Assembly (NCBI RefSeq): GCF_004804355.1
Contig: NZ_SRWZ01000005.1
Coordinates: forward strand, 217,220-281,219
Source of the DNA: Cognatitamlana onchidii
GTDB lineage: Bacteria > Bacteroidota > Bacteroidia > Flavobacteriales > Flavobacteriaceae
DNA length: 64,000 nucleotides
Reading direction: 5' to 3'
Shown: positions 27,070 through 36,573 of the stretch, piece after piece
Layout: the number at the start of each line of letters is the position of its first letter
Position numbering within the stretch: position 1 is the stretch's first letter
Program-made: the position numbers and the translations under genes
Notes under the pieces: model-generated
The model's database searches: none
What the model saw: the letters and a program-made list of their open reading frames with translations, nothing else
Told to the model about the DNA's origin: nothing

Positions 27070-28583
27070 TGCTTATTAATTTTTTTAATTTGAATATCGT
27101 CAATAAATAGTTTTGCCGCTTTTGTTGGAGGCAAATCTTCTCTTCTAATTTCTATTTGCATACCATCATTTTCTGCTGAAACTTTTAATCTTGAAAATTG
27201 AGTTTCAACTGTTACCCACTCTCTTCTAGGCATCTTTTTTAATCCGTCAAACTGTAATTCAATTTCAGGGTTCAGTAGAGACACATGAATTTTATCAGTA
27301 ATTCTTCCTTGGTCTAACCATACTTTGGCTGATAAGGTATAATCACCTGCTGGAAGATTCAAGGCTCCTTCGGGCGATTTAATAACTACCTTATCTACGA
27401 GTAATGATTCGTTTTTCCCGTAACCAGAAAATTTTAAACTTTCAACGCCAGAGTTGTATTGCCCTTCATAAATACCTAAATATTGTTTAGAGCCATCATC
27501 GATTTGCCAAAATTTTTGATAATCATTATTTTCAGAATTTTCAGGAACTAAATATAATGGTCTTGGATTTTCTTCAAAAAGAATTGGACCTTCAAAACCA
27601 TAAAATGCTTTGTCCTTTGCCAATAAATTATCCGAAGGCTTTTGCCAAACACGCATATATTTAATTTCAAAATCAACCGGCAACTCTTCTTTATGAGGCA
27701 CACCTAATCTTTTAAAGATTTCTGAATCCAACCATATTTCCATGGGGTTGTTAAAAATAAAATCGGTTCCAACATCATCTTGAGTAAACGTAACAATGTG
27801 TTTGCCATCAATATAAAAACTTAGATAGTCTTCTCCCCATTCTGCTCCATACACATGAAAATCGCTAGCCGTATTAAAATCTAACTTTTCTGAATGTAAG
27901 AATACTGCTGTAGGTCTTACTGAAGGTGGACTCCAATCGTGAGCTGTTCCTATCCAATAATTTCCTCCCTCTATAAAGCCATACTTTTTGGGGTTTCCCA
28001 TGAGCTCAAATACATCCAATTCTTGCTCGAAACCTATACCCCAAAATGCACCTGATATTGCCGCATAACCCACTTTTGCTTCAACTTCCATATAGCCATA
28101 TAAAAAACGCTTCTTTGTAATAACACCTCCGGTAGTTACGGGAACTGGTTTTCCTTCCAATTTCCCATAGGCATCATTGTTTTTTCCATCGGCATATTTT
28201 TCTTTAGCAAACTCATAATCAGGCTCCCATTGTGAAGTAATTACAAGTTTACCATCTGTAACATTTACATTGTGAGCTACAAATTGAGAAGGCGGTCTTC
28301 CCTTCCAGATGTAATAATCACCATTTTGCCCTTCGATAAACCATTTTGTTGTGTCTATTGATGCCCCTTCAAATTCATCACTTAGTTCTTCATTTAGAAT
28401 CCAACCACCTTTGTTTTCGGGATCTGAATATGGTAGTAGGCTCTTCTCTTTTGTTGCAAGCTCTTCATTAAAGGCATTATTAAGGTTTTGTTTACAACTC
28501 GTAATGGTAAGCAAACATATTACAGCAGCTAGTGTTATACTAAACATGCAGTCTTTAACCTGATTTGTGGTAATTCTTTCCAT
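27066..28583 (-). CDS. GH16 family galactanase, lipoprotein
   Basis: 505-residue surface or periplasmic lipoprotein (lipobox ITSC, Cys30; an internal ATG at 28547 would also leave a complete signal). The GH16 domain spans about 60-315, with ExDxxE at Glu188-Asp190-Glu193 in QELDVFELMG. The WKGRPPSQF and SQWEPDYEF motifs place it in the same subgroup as the enzymes at 14957 and 45940. A C-terminal beta-sandwich, about 325-500, resembles a carbohydrate-binding module (FYGFEGPILFEENPRPLY, ending LFIDDIQIKK) and is also shared with the 14957 enzyme. Its stop overlaps the GH127 start by 4 bp. Predicted role: endo-cleavage of sulfated galactan oligosaccharides at the cell surface. Confidence 0.87.
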   Translation of the reverse strand: MERITTNQVKDCMFSITLAAVICLLTITSCKQNLNNAFNEELATKEKSLLPYSDPENKGGWILNEELSDEFEGASIDTTKWFIEGQNGDYYIWKGRPPSQFVAHNVNVTDGKLVITSQWEPDYEFAKEKYADGKNNDAYGKLEGKPVPVTTGGVITKKRFLYGYMEVEAKVGYAAISGAFWGIGFEQELDVFELMGNPKKYGFIEGGNYWIGTAHDWSPPSVRPTAVFLHSEKLDFNTASDFHVYGAEWGEDYLSFYIDGKHIVTFTQDDVGTDFIFNNPMEIWLDSEIFKRLGVPHKEELPVDFEIKYMRVWQKPSDNLLAKDKAFYGFEGPILFEENPRPLYLVPENSENNDYQKFWQIDDGSKQYLGIYEGQYNSGVESLKFSGYGKNESLLVDKVVIKSPEGALNLPAGDYTLSAKVWLDQGRITDKIHVSLLNPEIELQFDGLKKMPRREWVTVETQFSRLKVSAENDGMQIEIRREDLPPTKAAKLFIDDIQIKKINKQ

Positions 28584-28623
28584 TTTTGCCTTCGTTGAAA
28601 AGTTTTGATTTTCTTTGACTATT

Positions 28624-30072
28624 CTATTTTTTAAAATTCTTACTGTTATCTACGTTATACTTTTCTATCTCTTTTTTTACCATTTCTGGAGTGCGATAGC
28701 GATCCATTCTATCTATATCGTACTTTTCAAAATCCTGCTTTAAGGTCCACAAGGGGCGTTCGTGGGTTAATTCCCATTCAAATAATTTCTTGAACATTTC
28801 ATTTAAACGCTCAGGTTGTTCTGTTGCTAAATTGTTTTGTTCGGTTAGATCGGCGGACAAATCATAAAGTTCTGCAGGTCTGTCTGCAAACCGGATGAGT
28901 TTCCAGTCGTTATGTCTATAAACGGCGCGCACATCCTTCTTCCAAAATAGATCCTCATGTGGTCTTTCATTGTTCAAGCCATCGACATAAGGAATCAAAT
29001 TTACCCCGTCAATTTCTTTCAAGTCCTCGATTTTCCCTCCGGCTGCAGCATAAAAGGTAGGCAAAAAATCGAGTGTACTAACAGGGTAATCATACCTTAT
29101 ACCAGCTTTAAGCCTTTTTGGCCATTTGATTAGATAAGGCACCCTGATTCCCCCTTCCAAATGGTTGGATTTTGTACCGCTAAGTGGCAGGTTTATAGAC
29201 GCATTCTTGTCTGTTGGCCCTCCGTTATCATTTGAAAAGGCAACAACTGTATTTTTATCCAGCCCGAGTTCTTCTAGCTTGTCCATTAATCTGCCGCAAG
29301 CCCTATCCAGTGCCAAGGTCATGGCCGCCACTTCCTTACGCTTTCCTTTTAGGTTTGGGAACTTGGCCAAATCTTCTTCCTTTGCTTCCATCGGTGTATG
29401 CACGGCGTTAAAAGCCAAGTAAATAAAGAATGGCTTTTCTTTATGTCTCTCAACAAATGAAATGGCTTCATCCACAAAGACATCAGTAGCATAACCATCA
29501 GGTTCTTCGTAGTTCTCAAAATTCCTTTCCATTTTATTGTCATGATGTACACCTTTAAAATCCTTATAAGGAAAGTAGCTTCTGGCACCGCCTCTAAAAC
29601 CGTAAAATTCGTCGAACCCCCTATTTAAGGGATGAAATCTATCGGCGTCCCCTAAATGCCATTTGCCGTACATAGCGTTTACATAGCCTAAGTCTTTTAA
29701 ATAATCGGCCATCGTTTTCTGGTTTAATGGCAAGCCCATATCATCCCCTAAAAATTTAGAGTTTTCGCTCATATAACCTGGAACATTTATTTCCTGATAA
29801 CCAAAACGTTGTTGGTATTTACCGGTAATAAGCCCAGCCCGGGAAGGCCCGCAGGTAGCGTCTGTAACATAACCTTGAGTGAACAAAATGCCCTGCTCTG
29901 CCAGTTTATCCAAGTTTGGAGTTATCATAACATCACTTCCTTGAAATCCAAAATCGCCGTACCCAGCATCGTCAATAAAAATGAGTACTATATTTGGTTG
30001 TTTTTGGCCTATGCAAGACAATTGGCATAAAACAATTGCTAAAAACGCAATAGAAAACTTTAGATTTTTCAT
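28624..30072 (-). CDS. S1 formylglycine sulfatase (S1_19/S1_16-like)
   Basis: 482-residue lipoprotein (lipobox QLSC, Cys20). Metal-binding DD at 34-35 ([12 protein letters not shown]), formylglycine motif CGPSR at 74-78, then [29 protein letters not shown] and FSNDNGGPT. The TGKYQQRFG and [14 protein letters not shown] blocks recall the subfamilies with characterised kappa- and iota-carrageenan 4-O-sulfatases (S1_19), but S1_16 is an alternative and the assignment is by eye. It would desulfate oligosaccharides at the outer membrane or in the periplasm. It lies 40 bp upstream of the GH16 gene on the same strand and probably heads that operon. Confidence 0.85.
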   Translation of the reverse strand: MKNLKFSIAFLAIVLCQLSCIGQKQPNIVLIFIDDAGYGDFGFQGSDVMITPNLDKLAEQGILFTQGYVTDATCGPSRAGLITGKYQQRFGYQEINVPGYMSENSKFLGDDMGLPLNQKTMADYLKDLGYVNAMYGKWHLGDADRFHPLNRGFDEFYGFRGGARSYFPYKDFKGVHHDNKMERNFENYEEPDGYATDVFVDEAISFVERHKEKPFFIYLAFNAVHTPMEAKEEDLAKFPNLKGKRKEVAAMTLALDRACGRLMDKLEELGLDKNTVVAFSNDNGGPTDKNASINLPLSGTKSNHLEGGIRVPYLIKWPKRLKAGIRYDYPVSTLDFLPTFYAAAGGKIEDLKEIDGVNLIPYVDGLNNERPHEDLFWKKDVRAVYRHNDWKLIRFADRPAELYDLSADLTEQNNLATEQPERLNEMFKKLFEWELTHERPLWTLKQDFEKYDIDRMDRYRTPEMVKKEIEKYNVDNSKNFKK

Positions 30073-30435
30073 GTCTAGTTTTTTTTGTCTTTCTTAAATC
30101 GTAAGCTATTGTTAATAATAACTTTAATGTACTTTTAGTTAAATTGAGAATAATTAGTTTTCATAAAGTATATATCTAACCTTAACTACATGGAATTACT
30201 ACAAACCATTTATTATTTTTTACCAAAAAGGACAACCATTGTAGGCTATCATCTCTTTTTTCAATTAAGGTTTAATAATGAACTTCTTTCTCCTCGATTA
30301 ATATGTTAAAAACTTTAGTAACATTGTTACAACGCTTAAACCACTTGTTCTGTGTACTTGTCAATTTCACCCCCCTTCATCACCCGTTTTAACCACGCCA
30401 TCATCAAACATCTCAACTATTTTTACAATATTGAA
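30073..30435. other. Gene-free stretch upstream of sulfatase
   Basis: AT-rich 363-bp gap. No convincing open frame, repeat, hairpin or minus-strand -7 box was found. It must contain the promoter of the minus-strand sulfatase operon, but none could be pointed to. Confidence 0.4.
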
Positions 30436-30687
30436 CTAACACATCGTGTTTGCAGAATTATATAAAAAGCCCTCTGATTCGAATTTTACTAAGGTATCCA
30501 TTGCCCCTAGACTATATTGAATTAATAAAGGCCACCTTTGATACGTATCTATGCTATATGACGAATCAGCCTCAGTAAGCTCTTTTTTCTTAACTGCTCC
30601 ATATACTAAGGCAAAAATAGCGGAGTCTCTTTGAAGAAAGATAGCCTTATTTAACCATAAATTATCATAAGTTACCTTTCTTCCCAT
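30436..30687 (-). CDS. Hypothetical protein (83 aa), doubtful
   Basis: 83-codon frame with an ATG start in the otherwise empty region between divergent PUL segments. The product has no signal peptide or membrane helix and one cysteine, near the C-terminus. The composition looks protein-like (RWPLLIQYSLGAMDTLVKFE), and a TATATTTG -7-like box lies on the minus strand at 30751-30758, 64 bp upstream. I do not recognise a family. It may be a small gene or the remains of a larger one. Confidence 0.4.
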   Translation of the reverse strand: MGRKVTYDNLWLNKAIFLQRDSAIFALVYGAVKKKELTEADSSYSIDTYQRWPLLIQYSLGAMDTLVKFESEGFLYNSANTMC

Positions 30688-31032
30688 AAGGTTAAATATA
30701 AAACTTTACTGGTCTTTTGTATATATAGACCTAATAAACTACAACAAAACCAAATATATCCCGAAATACAGTATTGCTTTTCTTTTGCACATTGATTTTA
30801 TCTATTATCAATAAAAGGACAAATATGTTACCGATTATTCAGGACCATAGTTATAGACTATAATAAATCTATGATTACTTCAGTTACAATTTGATTTTTT
30901 TTACAGCCTAAAACTCTTTTTTCTAAAAAAGATAATATAGTGCAGGGTTATGTTAAAAGATTGCTATCGCTCACTTCTAATACTCTTTAATTTTACACCA
31001 AATAAAAGACAGATTAAATAAACTTAAAAATT
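30688..31032. other. Gene-free regulatory stretch
   Basis: 345-bp AT-rich gap between the minus-strand small frame and the plus-strand secreted gene at 31033. It contains the minus-strand -7-like box at 30751-30758. No clear plus-strand promoter could be matched. No other structure was seen. Confidence 0.4.
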
Positions 31033-32037
31033 ATGAAAAAAATTTACACTTTTTTAATTGCAGTGTTTACCTCTGTAATTATGTTGAATGCGCAAGATAT
31101 CTTTAAATCAGGACAATCAGTAGGATTCTTTTCGTCAGATTTCACAGAAGCCTCTTATGATGCTCCAACTGCTCAAACTCTTATTAATAACCATCCAGAT
31201 TGGCTTTCTCAGGAGGCATGGTCGGCAAATGCAACTGATCAAATTGAACTTGACGATTCCAATTGGAAGAAACTTATTCTTGACAAATCTATTCAGGCAA
31301 CTGACGGTCAATTTATAACGGCCACATTTGATTTAGTTATTGGTAGAGATAGTGAAGTTATTAACGATGGTGCCAAAGTATGGTGGGGCTTTAAAAACGG
31401 AAAAGATTTAGGCGACTTTAATGATCGTGAAGGCATTTTATTCTCGGGAGACTTTGGAGATTTTTTAGTGAATAGCCAATCACATCCTGATGCCACTGGT
31501 TCCACTCCATTCCCAAGCCCTATTTATGTTCCTGCGACAGCAAACACAGCGTATTCAGTGCAAGTTGAAATCGCACTAGGTTCGGATGCCGCATCATCAA
31601 GCTTATCTGCTAAAGTAGGTGATGAAACAGCATCTGTAACTGGTATTGACCCTCAATTATATACCGCTTTCACTACAGGAAATGTTTATTTTTGGTCATG
31701 GGCATACGGATGGGCTCAAGCTGACCCAGACCCTCTTACAGGAATATTTTTGAATAAATTAACGGTTCAAGTTACTGATTCACCTATACTTTCTACCACT
31801 AACGCTAAGAATGCCTTTGAATTTGGATTATCTCCTAACCCTACAAAGAATTTGTTACGAATTCAAACTGGAGAGGCTATTAAAAGTGTTCAGGTATTGG
31901 ATTTGTTAGGCAGAGAAGTTATGTCTAGAACTGGTGTAATTGACGTTATTGACGTTTCTTCCTTAAAAAGCGCTTTATATCTGGTAAGATTGACGTCTGA
32001 AAAAGGAACATCTACAAGAAAATTTGTAAAGCACTAA
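31033..32037 (+). CDS. Secreted T9SS-sorted protein of unknown function
   Basis: 334-residue exported protein: signal peptide to about residue 20 (SVIMLNAQ), an unassigned beta-rich domain about 21-250 with many Trp/Asp/Gly positions (VWWGFKNGKDLGDFND, NVYFWSWAYGWAQADPDP), and a T9SS type A sorting domain from about 265 (FEFGLSPNPTKNLLRI, ending ALYLVRL). The central domain could be a carbohydrate-binding module but no known family is recognised. With the next gene, a kappa-carrageenase-like GH16 enzyme, it is one of only two plus-strand genes in the locus, so an extracellular role on the same polymer is likely. A strong terminator follows. Confidence 0.75.
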   Translation: MKKIYTFLIAVFTSVIMLNAQDIFKSGQSVGFFSSDFTEASYDAPTAQTLINNHPDWLSQEAWSANATDQIELDDSNWKKLILDKSIQATDGQFITATFDLVIGRDSEVINDGAKVWWGFKNGKDLGDFNDREGILFSGDFGDFLVNSQSHPDATGSTPFPSPIYVPATANTAYSVQVEIALGSDAASSSLSAKVGDETASVTGIDPQLYTAFTTGNVYFWSWAYGWAQADPDPLTGIFLNKLTVQVTDSPILSTTNAKNAFEFGLSPNPTKNLLRIQTGEAIKSVQVLDLLGREVMSRTGVIDVIDVSSLKSALYLVRLTSEKGTSTRKFVKH

Positions 32038-32067
32038 ATCTTATTTAGTCACATATTTATTGAACAT

Positions 32068-32099
32068 AAAACCAGTGGTACTATTTATCGCTGGTTTTT
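32068..32099 (+). terminator. Rho-independent terminator
   Basis: A 9-bp stem AAACCAGTG / CGCTGGTTT (one G-T pair) is followed by a T run, 31 bp after the stop of the T9SS protein. It separates that gene from the kappa-carrageenase-like gene, which therefore has its own promoter. Confidence 0.8.
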
Positions 32100-32224
32100 T
32101 TGTTAAATAAACCAACTCTGTTTTAGACCATTTTCTTAAGAAAGGAATATCTACCCAAACTAAAAATGATAATTTTGGTCTAGATTTTGATAATTTTACC
32201 TTATTAAACAATCTATAGAAATAC

Positions 32225-32232
32225 TACATTTG
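32225..32232 (+). promoter_or_regulatory. Bacteroidetes -7 box (TACATTTG)
   Basis: TACATTTG fits TAnnTTTG. Transcription would start near 32239, so the ATG at 32239 would have no leader and the in-frame ATG at 32260 is the better start. No good -33 TTTG is seen. Confidence 0.45.
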
Positions 32233-32259
32233 TTATAAATGCAAGACAATTTTAAAGCT

Positions 32260-33498
32260 ATGAAATCCAATATTGCTCCAATTTTAATCTATTTCTCCCT
32301 TTTTATATCTACATGGGTATACGGTCAATTCAATCCTATAGCTACTATTGATCCTAATGATACTTGGCAGTACGAGCAAACTTACAGTGATGAGTTTAAC
32401 TCGAATACTATTGATTGGTCAAAATGGAGCAAAACAACCAACTTACCCAACGTAAGTGCTTGGAAATGGAATAATGATACTAACGTTACCCCCGGGACAT
32501 TTGAAGGTGAGAACGCTGTAGAAATAACAATGCGCCATAACGAAAACAATATACCTGTAGATGGTACTTATTTTAATAGTGGCTGTATGCAAAATACTAC
32601 TCAATTGCCAGCAGAGTTTATCGGGTATGTTGAAGCTCGTATTTACGGTGCTTTTATTTTGTCTAGAGAAGCTACCGTTCTAGATAGAAGACGAGGTGTA
32701 TGCCCTGCATTTTGGTTATATAGCGATTTTTATGATAATAAACCCATTGGAGAAGCAGTGTATACAGAAATTGACGTTGTAGAACTACAACAATTCGATT
32801 ATGATGCCTTAGCTCCACCCGGTGAAAGACAGGATGACATACACGACGCAGAATCAAATTTGCATCTGGTACTAAATTCTAGTTCTGGTAGGGAATGGTT
32901 TAGACCTAAACAACCTAATGCTAGGGACGAGCAATTAAACAAATATGAATTACCAGGTAGATTTGATCCAGCCCTAGGGTGGCACACATATGCCTGTGAA
33001 ATTACGCCTACTGAACTTCATTTTTTTGTTGATGGCATCAAAGTTGGGCGAACTTTAAACAATACATATTGGAGCGATAATCCTTTAAAGGTTATTGTTT
33101 CTTTAGGGTTAAGAGTTCCATTCGTTACATTTAGTGATAATAGATTCCAACCTTTAGACCCGGTTACGAATGATAGGGCTAGCAAAAATTTAGGTGAAAT
33201 TCCAACTTCCATGTATTTAGATTATGTGCGTGTATGGTCTAAAAGTACTTTAAGTTTAGACGATAAGTCAAAATCAACTTTTAAAATTTATCCTAACCCG
33301 TCAAACGGTTTTATTACTATAAAAGGTAAGGAAAATATGGAACTATCGATTTATAATACTACTGGACAAATGGTTTATAAAACGACGTATTCCCCATCTA
33401 ATAATCAGATTGATTTGTCTAATCTTAAATCAGGTGTATATATTATTGAAGGTAAAGCAGATAGCTCTATTTTTAGAACTAAATTAATAATAAAGTAG
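32260..33498 (+). CDS. Kappa-carrageenase-type GH16 (GH16_17-like), T9SS-secreted
   Basis: About 412 residues from the ATG at 32260 (an in-frame ATG at 32239 adds seven residues before the signal peptide). Signal peptide to VYGQ, GH16 domain to about residue 325, T9SS type A tail thereafter (FKIYPNPSNGFITI, ending KSGVYIIEG). The catalytic strand TEIDVVELQQ gives the ExDxxE triad (Glu170-Asp172-Glu175 in this numbering). It matches what I recall of the Pseudoalteromonas kappa-carrageenase: the same TEIDVVEL strand, a WHTYACEITPTELHFFVDG strand, a SLGLRVPFVTF block, and IPTSMYLDYVRVW near the end of the domain. It would cut beta-1,4 linkages of kappa-carrageenan outside the cell. This is the strongest evidence for the substrate of the locus. 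Confidence 0.88.
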   Translation: MKSNIAPILIYFSLFISTWVYGQFNPIATIDPNDTWQYEQTYSDEFNSNTIDWSKWSKTTNLPNVSAWKWNNDTNVTPGTFEGENAVEITMRHNENNIPVDGTYFNSGCMQNTTQLPAEFIGYVEARIYGAFILSREATVLDRRRGVCPAFWLYSDFYDNKPIGEAVYTEIDVVELQQFDYDALAPPGERQDDIHDAESNLHLVLNSSSGREWFRPKQPNARDEQLNKYELPGRFDPALGWHTYACEITPTELHFFVDGIKVGRTLNNTYWSDNPLKVIVSLGLRVPFVTFSDNRFQPLDPVTNDRASKNLGEIPTSMYLDYVRVWSKSTLSLDDKSKSTFKIYPNPSNGFITIKGKENMELSIYNTTGQMVYKTTYSPSNNQIDLSNLKSGVYIIEGKADSSIFRTKLIIK

Positions 33499-33615
33499 AT
33501 GTAATCTCCCCCTCTCGTATTAAGATATTATAACTGTCGATCCAGATTAAAAATCACCCGTTATTCCTTACTTTTTATCACGAATATTGAGAGCATCTGG
33601 TATACTGTAAACCAC

Positions 33616-35388
33616 CTAGTTTTCAAGTTTTATTATTTCAACAAAATGTGGACCGATTGGTAATCTATCGGTTTTAATATAAGCATGAAAATTCCCTGTA
33701 GTTTCTGGAAGTCTAATATTTTCAAAAACTACATGTTTTTGCTCTTTTTTAATTGGCAGAATTAAATGTATGTCATTGTATTTCAAATGTGCGAAACCAT
33801 CCTCCATCAACTCAGGTAAATCCAATGAAATTTTATAACTCCCACTTTTTGTTGTTACACGCCAATATCCTAATTGGTTATCCTCAACTACACGTGGCCC
33901 ACCATAATCAAAGCGTGAAATAACCCGAGGACCTCCCCAATCAAAACGCGATAACACAACATGTGGTTGTTTCGCAGTGCCCAAATGAATGCGTTGAATA
34001 CCTTTTGCATCACGCTCTTCACTAACTTCATCAAACCAAGTCTCATAGCTCTCTAACATATTGTCTACAATATCAGGGTGGTTTTTAGCTATATTTATTC
34101 GTTCGCTTGGATCTTTTTCTACATCATATAATTCTAAATTTTTCAATACATTTTGAAGCACAAAATCCGTTGGTTGATGTACAATGCCATGAGGGAAATC
34201 GTGAGGGCTTACCAATTTGTATTTTGGTGTCCTTACTGCAAAATGCATGTATTTAAACGGCGTTGGCCCATAATGCATTTGCACGAAGAATTCACGTTCG
34301 TCAAGATATTCCGATTCATTTCTTGTCCATAGTGGCCACAACGATTCGCCATCCATTTCTATTTCACTTGAAGCTTCAATATTAACAGCCTCCAATAAGG
34401 TTGGTAATACATCTATTATAGCTCCCATTTGGGTTGTTTGGCTTTTAGGTTTAATATGTTCGGGCCATTTTACATAAAATGGTACACGAATACCTGCATC
34501 ATAAACACTGGTTTTGGTTCCTCTTAAGTTTGCAACCCAGCGCCCAGGGTATGAGTCATTTTTAGTACGTCTATGGCGTGGTCCATTATCAGAAAGAAAA
34601 ATAACTATGGTATTATTATCGATTCCTAAAGTTTTTAGTATCTCAAGTACCCTACCTACATTGTAATCAATATTATCAATCATCCCATAGGTAAGGGCAT
34701 TATCCTCATGCAGTCCCAATTTCCTAAAAGGTTCAGCCCGAGATTCTGGAACTTGTAAAGGAAAATGAGGTAGGTTAGTTGCCAAATAAGCAAAAAAAGG
34801 TTTGTCCCCTTTTTTACTAATGAAATCAATTGCGGCTTCTGTAAAAATATCATCACAATAGCCATTATACTTTTTAGGAACACCGTTATGCTCCAATATT
34901 GGATTAAAATAGGTGTTTCCATCAGGTCCAGCAGCCTGACCAATACCGCCACCTTTATGCACTAAGGCTTCTTGAAATCCTTGATCGATTGGTCGCATTG
35001 GCATATTATCACCCAAATGCCATTTCCCAAATATTCCAGTTCTATAACCATTAGTGCTTAAAATTTCAGCAATAGTAACTTCGGAAGCGTTCATAAAATG
35101 ATCAACCTGAGTTACAGCTGTTACCCCGGTTCTATAGGGATATCTTCCAGTAAGAAGTGCGGCTCGTGATGCCGAACAATTTGGGTATGAAAAAAAATGT
35201 GTCATTTCCAGCCCTTGTTCTCCTAATGATTCAATTTTAGGCGTTTTTAAATAGGGATTACCGTGAGCTCCAATGTCCCCATAGCCCTGATCATCGGTCA
35301 TCATAATAATAATGTTAGGCCTTTCTTGGGAATGCGCATTTACGGCGCTAAAAAAAATCGTAAAAAGTATAGGTAATAAAAGCTTCAT
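33616..35388 (-). CDS. S1 sulfatase with CSASR modification site
   Basis: 590-residue exported sulfatase (signal peptide to about NAHS). Metal-binding DD at 32-33 (MMTDDQGYGDIGAHGNPY), formylglycine-site motif CSASR at 71-75, then YPYRTGV, FGKWHLGDN, TNLPHFPLQ and FLSDNGPRHRRT. The C-terminal about 100 residues form an extra beta domain beyond the usual sulfatase end. The third motif position is alanine instead of proline, a variant accepted by the radical-SAM maturase anSME but not fitting the aerobic CxPxR rule. It may belong to S1_17 or a neighbour. It lies 18 bp downstream of the DgoD-like gene on the same strand. Confidence 0.85.
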   Translation of the reverse strand: MKLLLPILFTIFFSAVNAHSQERPNIIIMMTDDQGYGDIGAHGNPYLKTPKIESLGEQGLEMTHFFSYPNCSASRAALLTGRYPYRTGVTAVTQVDHFMNASEVTIAEILSTNGYRTGIFGKWHLGDNMPMRPIDQGFQEALVHKGGGIGQAAGPDGNTYFNPILEHNGVPKKYNGYCDDIFTEAAIDFISKKGDKPFFAYLATNLPHFPLQVPESRAEPFRKLGLHEDNALTYGMIDNIDYNVGRVLEILKTLGIDNNTIVIFLSDNGPRHRRTKNDSYPGRWVANLRGTKTSVYDAGIRVPFYVKWPEHIKPKSQTTQMGAIIDVLPTLLEAVNIEASSEIEMDGESLWPLWTRNESEYLDEREFFVQMHYGPTPFKYMHFAVRTPKYKLVSPHDFPHGIVHQPTDFVLQNVLKNLELYDVEKDPSERINIAKNHPDIVDNMLESYETWFDEVSEERDAKGIQRIHLGTAKQPHVVLSRFDWGGPRVISRFDYGGPRVVEDNQLGYWRVTTKSGSYKISLDLPELMEDGFAHLKYNDIHLILPIKKEQKHVVFENIRLPETTGNFHAYIKTDRLPIGPHFVEIIKLEN

Positions 35389-35406
35389 TTTATATCAATA
35401 TATAAT

Positions 35407-36573
35407 TCACCAATTCGTAAAAGAGCCGTCTTTCTTTTTCAAGCGTGGGGTCTCCACCATATTAAATCCTTGGTTAAGGGCTAGATCCTCATTAAATTCT
35501 ATTCCCAAGCCTGGTGTATCAGGCACCTTATATCGATTGCCCTCCAACTTTGGTTGTAAAGGATAATAATTGATATCGTCCAACCCTGGGTTTTCCACAG
35601 GGGTATTCATTTCTTCTAACCAAGTAAAATTTGGACATGCCGCCGCCAAATGAATAGTTGCAGCGGTACAAATAGGCCCAATAGGGTTATGCGGTAACAA
35701 ATCTATATAATGTGCTTCGGCCATACTTGCTACTTTCATTGACTCGGTAAGGCCACCAACATTGCACACGTCTATTCTTGCAAACTGTGTAATATTCTTT
35801 TCTATGTAAGGCATAAATTGCCACTTACTTGCAAATTCCTCACCTATTGCGAAGGGTACGTTTATCATTTTTCGTAACTCCTGATATACCTCTGGAGATT
35901 CGTCTCGAATGGGTTCTTCAATAAAATCAAGAGTCCCTATTGGCATCCGTTGTATAAACGAAACGGTCTCAGGAACAGATAATCTATGATGATAATCTAT
36001 ACCTATGGTAACTTTGGTGCCTACTTCCCTTCGTAATGCTACCAACCAATCTGCAATAATTGCTATTGAATCTCTTGGCTCAAACTCTGAAGCATATTTA
36101 CCCTCCTCATACTCGGCAGGAGCCAACCTAAGCATTCGCCATCCTTCTTTAATCAATACTTTTGCTCTTTCTATTAATTCTTCCTTACTGCTAAACCTTA
36201 AGGATGCAAAGCATTCAACATAGTTTCTTTGTTTACCACCTAACAATTCGTAAACAGGAACTTCCAATACTTTTCCCTTAATATCATGCAGCGCAATATC
36301 AATCGCTGAAATTGCCGCCGTTAACACCCGTCCACCTTCAAAATATTGTCCCCGGTACAGATCTTGCCAAATAGCCCCTATCTGCATAGGGTTTTTACCA
36401 ATAATTAAAGGTTTATAATGATTAATAGCCCCAATTACTGCAAACTCCCTTCCTGTAATACCAGAAGCACCCCAACCATAAATCCCTATATCGGTTTCTA
36501 TCTTTAAATTAAGCTGGCTTCTTCCTGCAATATTTGCTGGAAACACCTTAACATCTGTTATTCTAATTTTCAT
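35407..36573 (-). CDS. Enolase-superfamily dehydratase, D-galactonate dehydratase-like
   Basis: 388-residue mandelate racemase/muconate lactonizing enzyme family member. It parallels E. coli DgoD: GIDYHHR (metal Asp plus catalytic His), FIEEPI and IGEEF (metal ligands), and LLPHNPIGPICTAA for the second catalytic His. The DgoD-class substrate D-galactonate would give 2-keto-3-deoxygalactonate, the same intermediate as from 3,6-anhydrogalactonate. It overlaps the DgoT-like transporter gene by 4 bp (coupled translation), which supports an acid-sugar substrate taken up by that transporter. No signal peptide; cytoplasmic. Confidence 0.85.
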   Translation of the reverse strand: MKIRITDVKVFPANIAGRSQLNLKIETDIGIYGWGASGITGREFAVIGAINHYKPLIIGKNPMQIGAIWQDLYRGQYFEGGRVLTAAISAIDIALHDIKGKVLEVPVYELLGGKQRNYVECFASLRFSSKEELIERAKVLIKEGWRMLRLAPAEYEEGKYASEFEPRDSIAIIADWLVALRREVGTKVTIGIDYHHRLSVPETVSFIQRMPIGTLDFIEEPIRDESPEVYQELRKMINVPFAIGEEFASKWQFMPYIEKNITQFARIDVCNVGGLTESMKVASMAEAHYIDLLPHNPIGPICTAATIHLAAACPNFTWLEEMNTPVENPGLDDINYYPLQPKLEGNRYKVPDTPGLGIEFNEDLALNQGFNMVETPRLKKKDGSFTNW

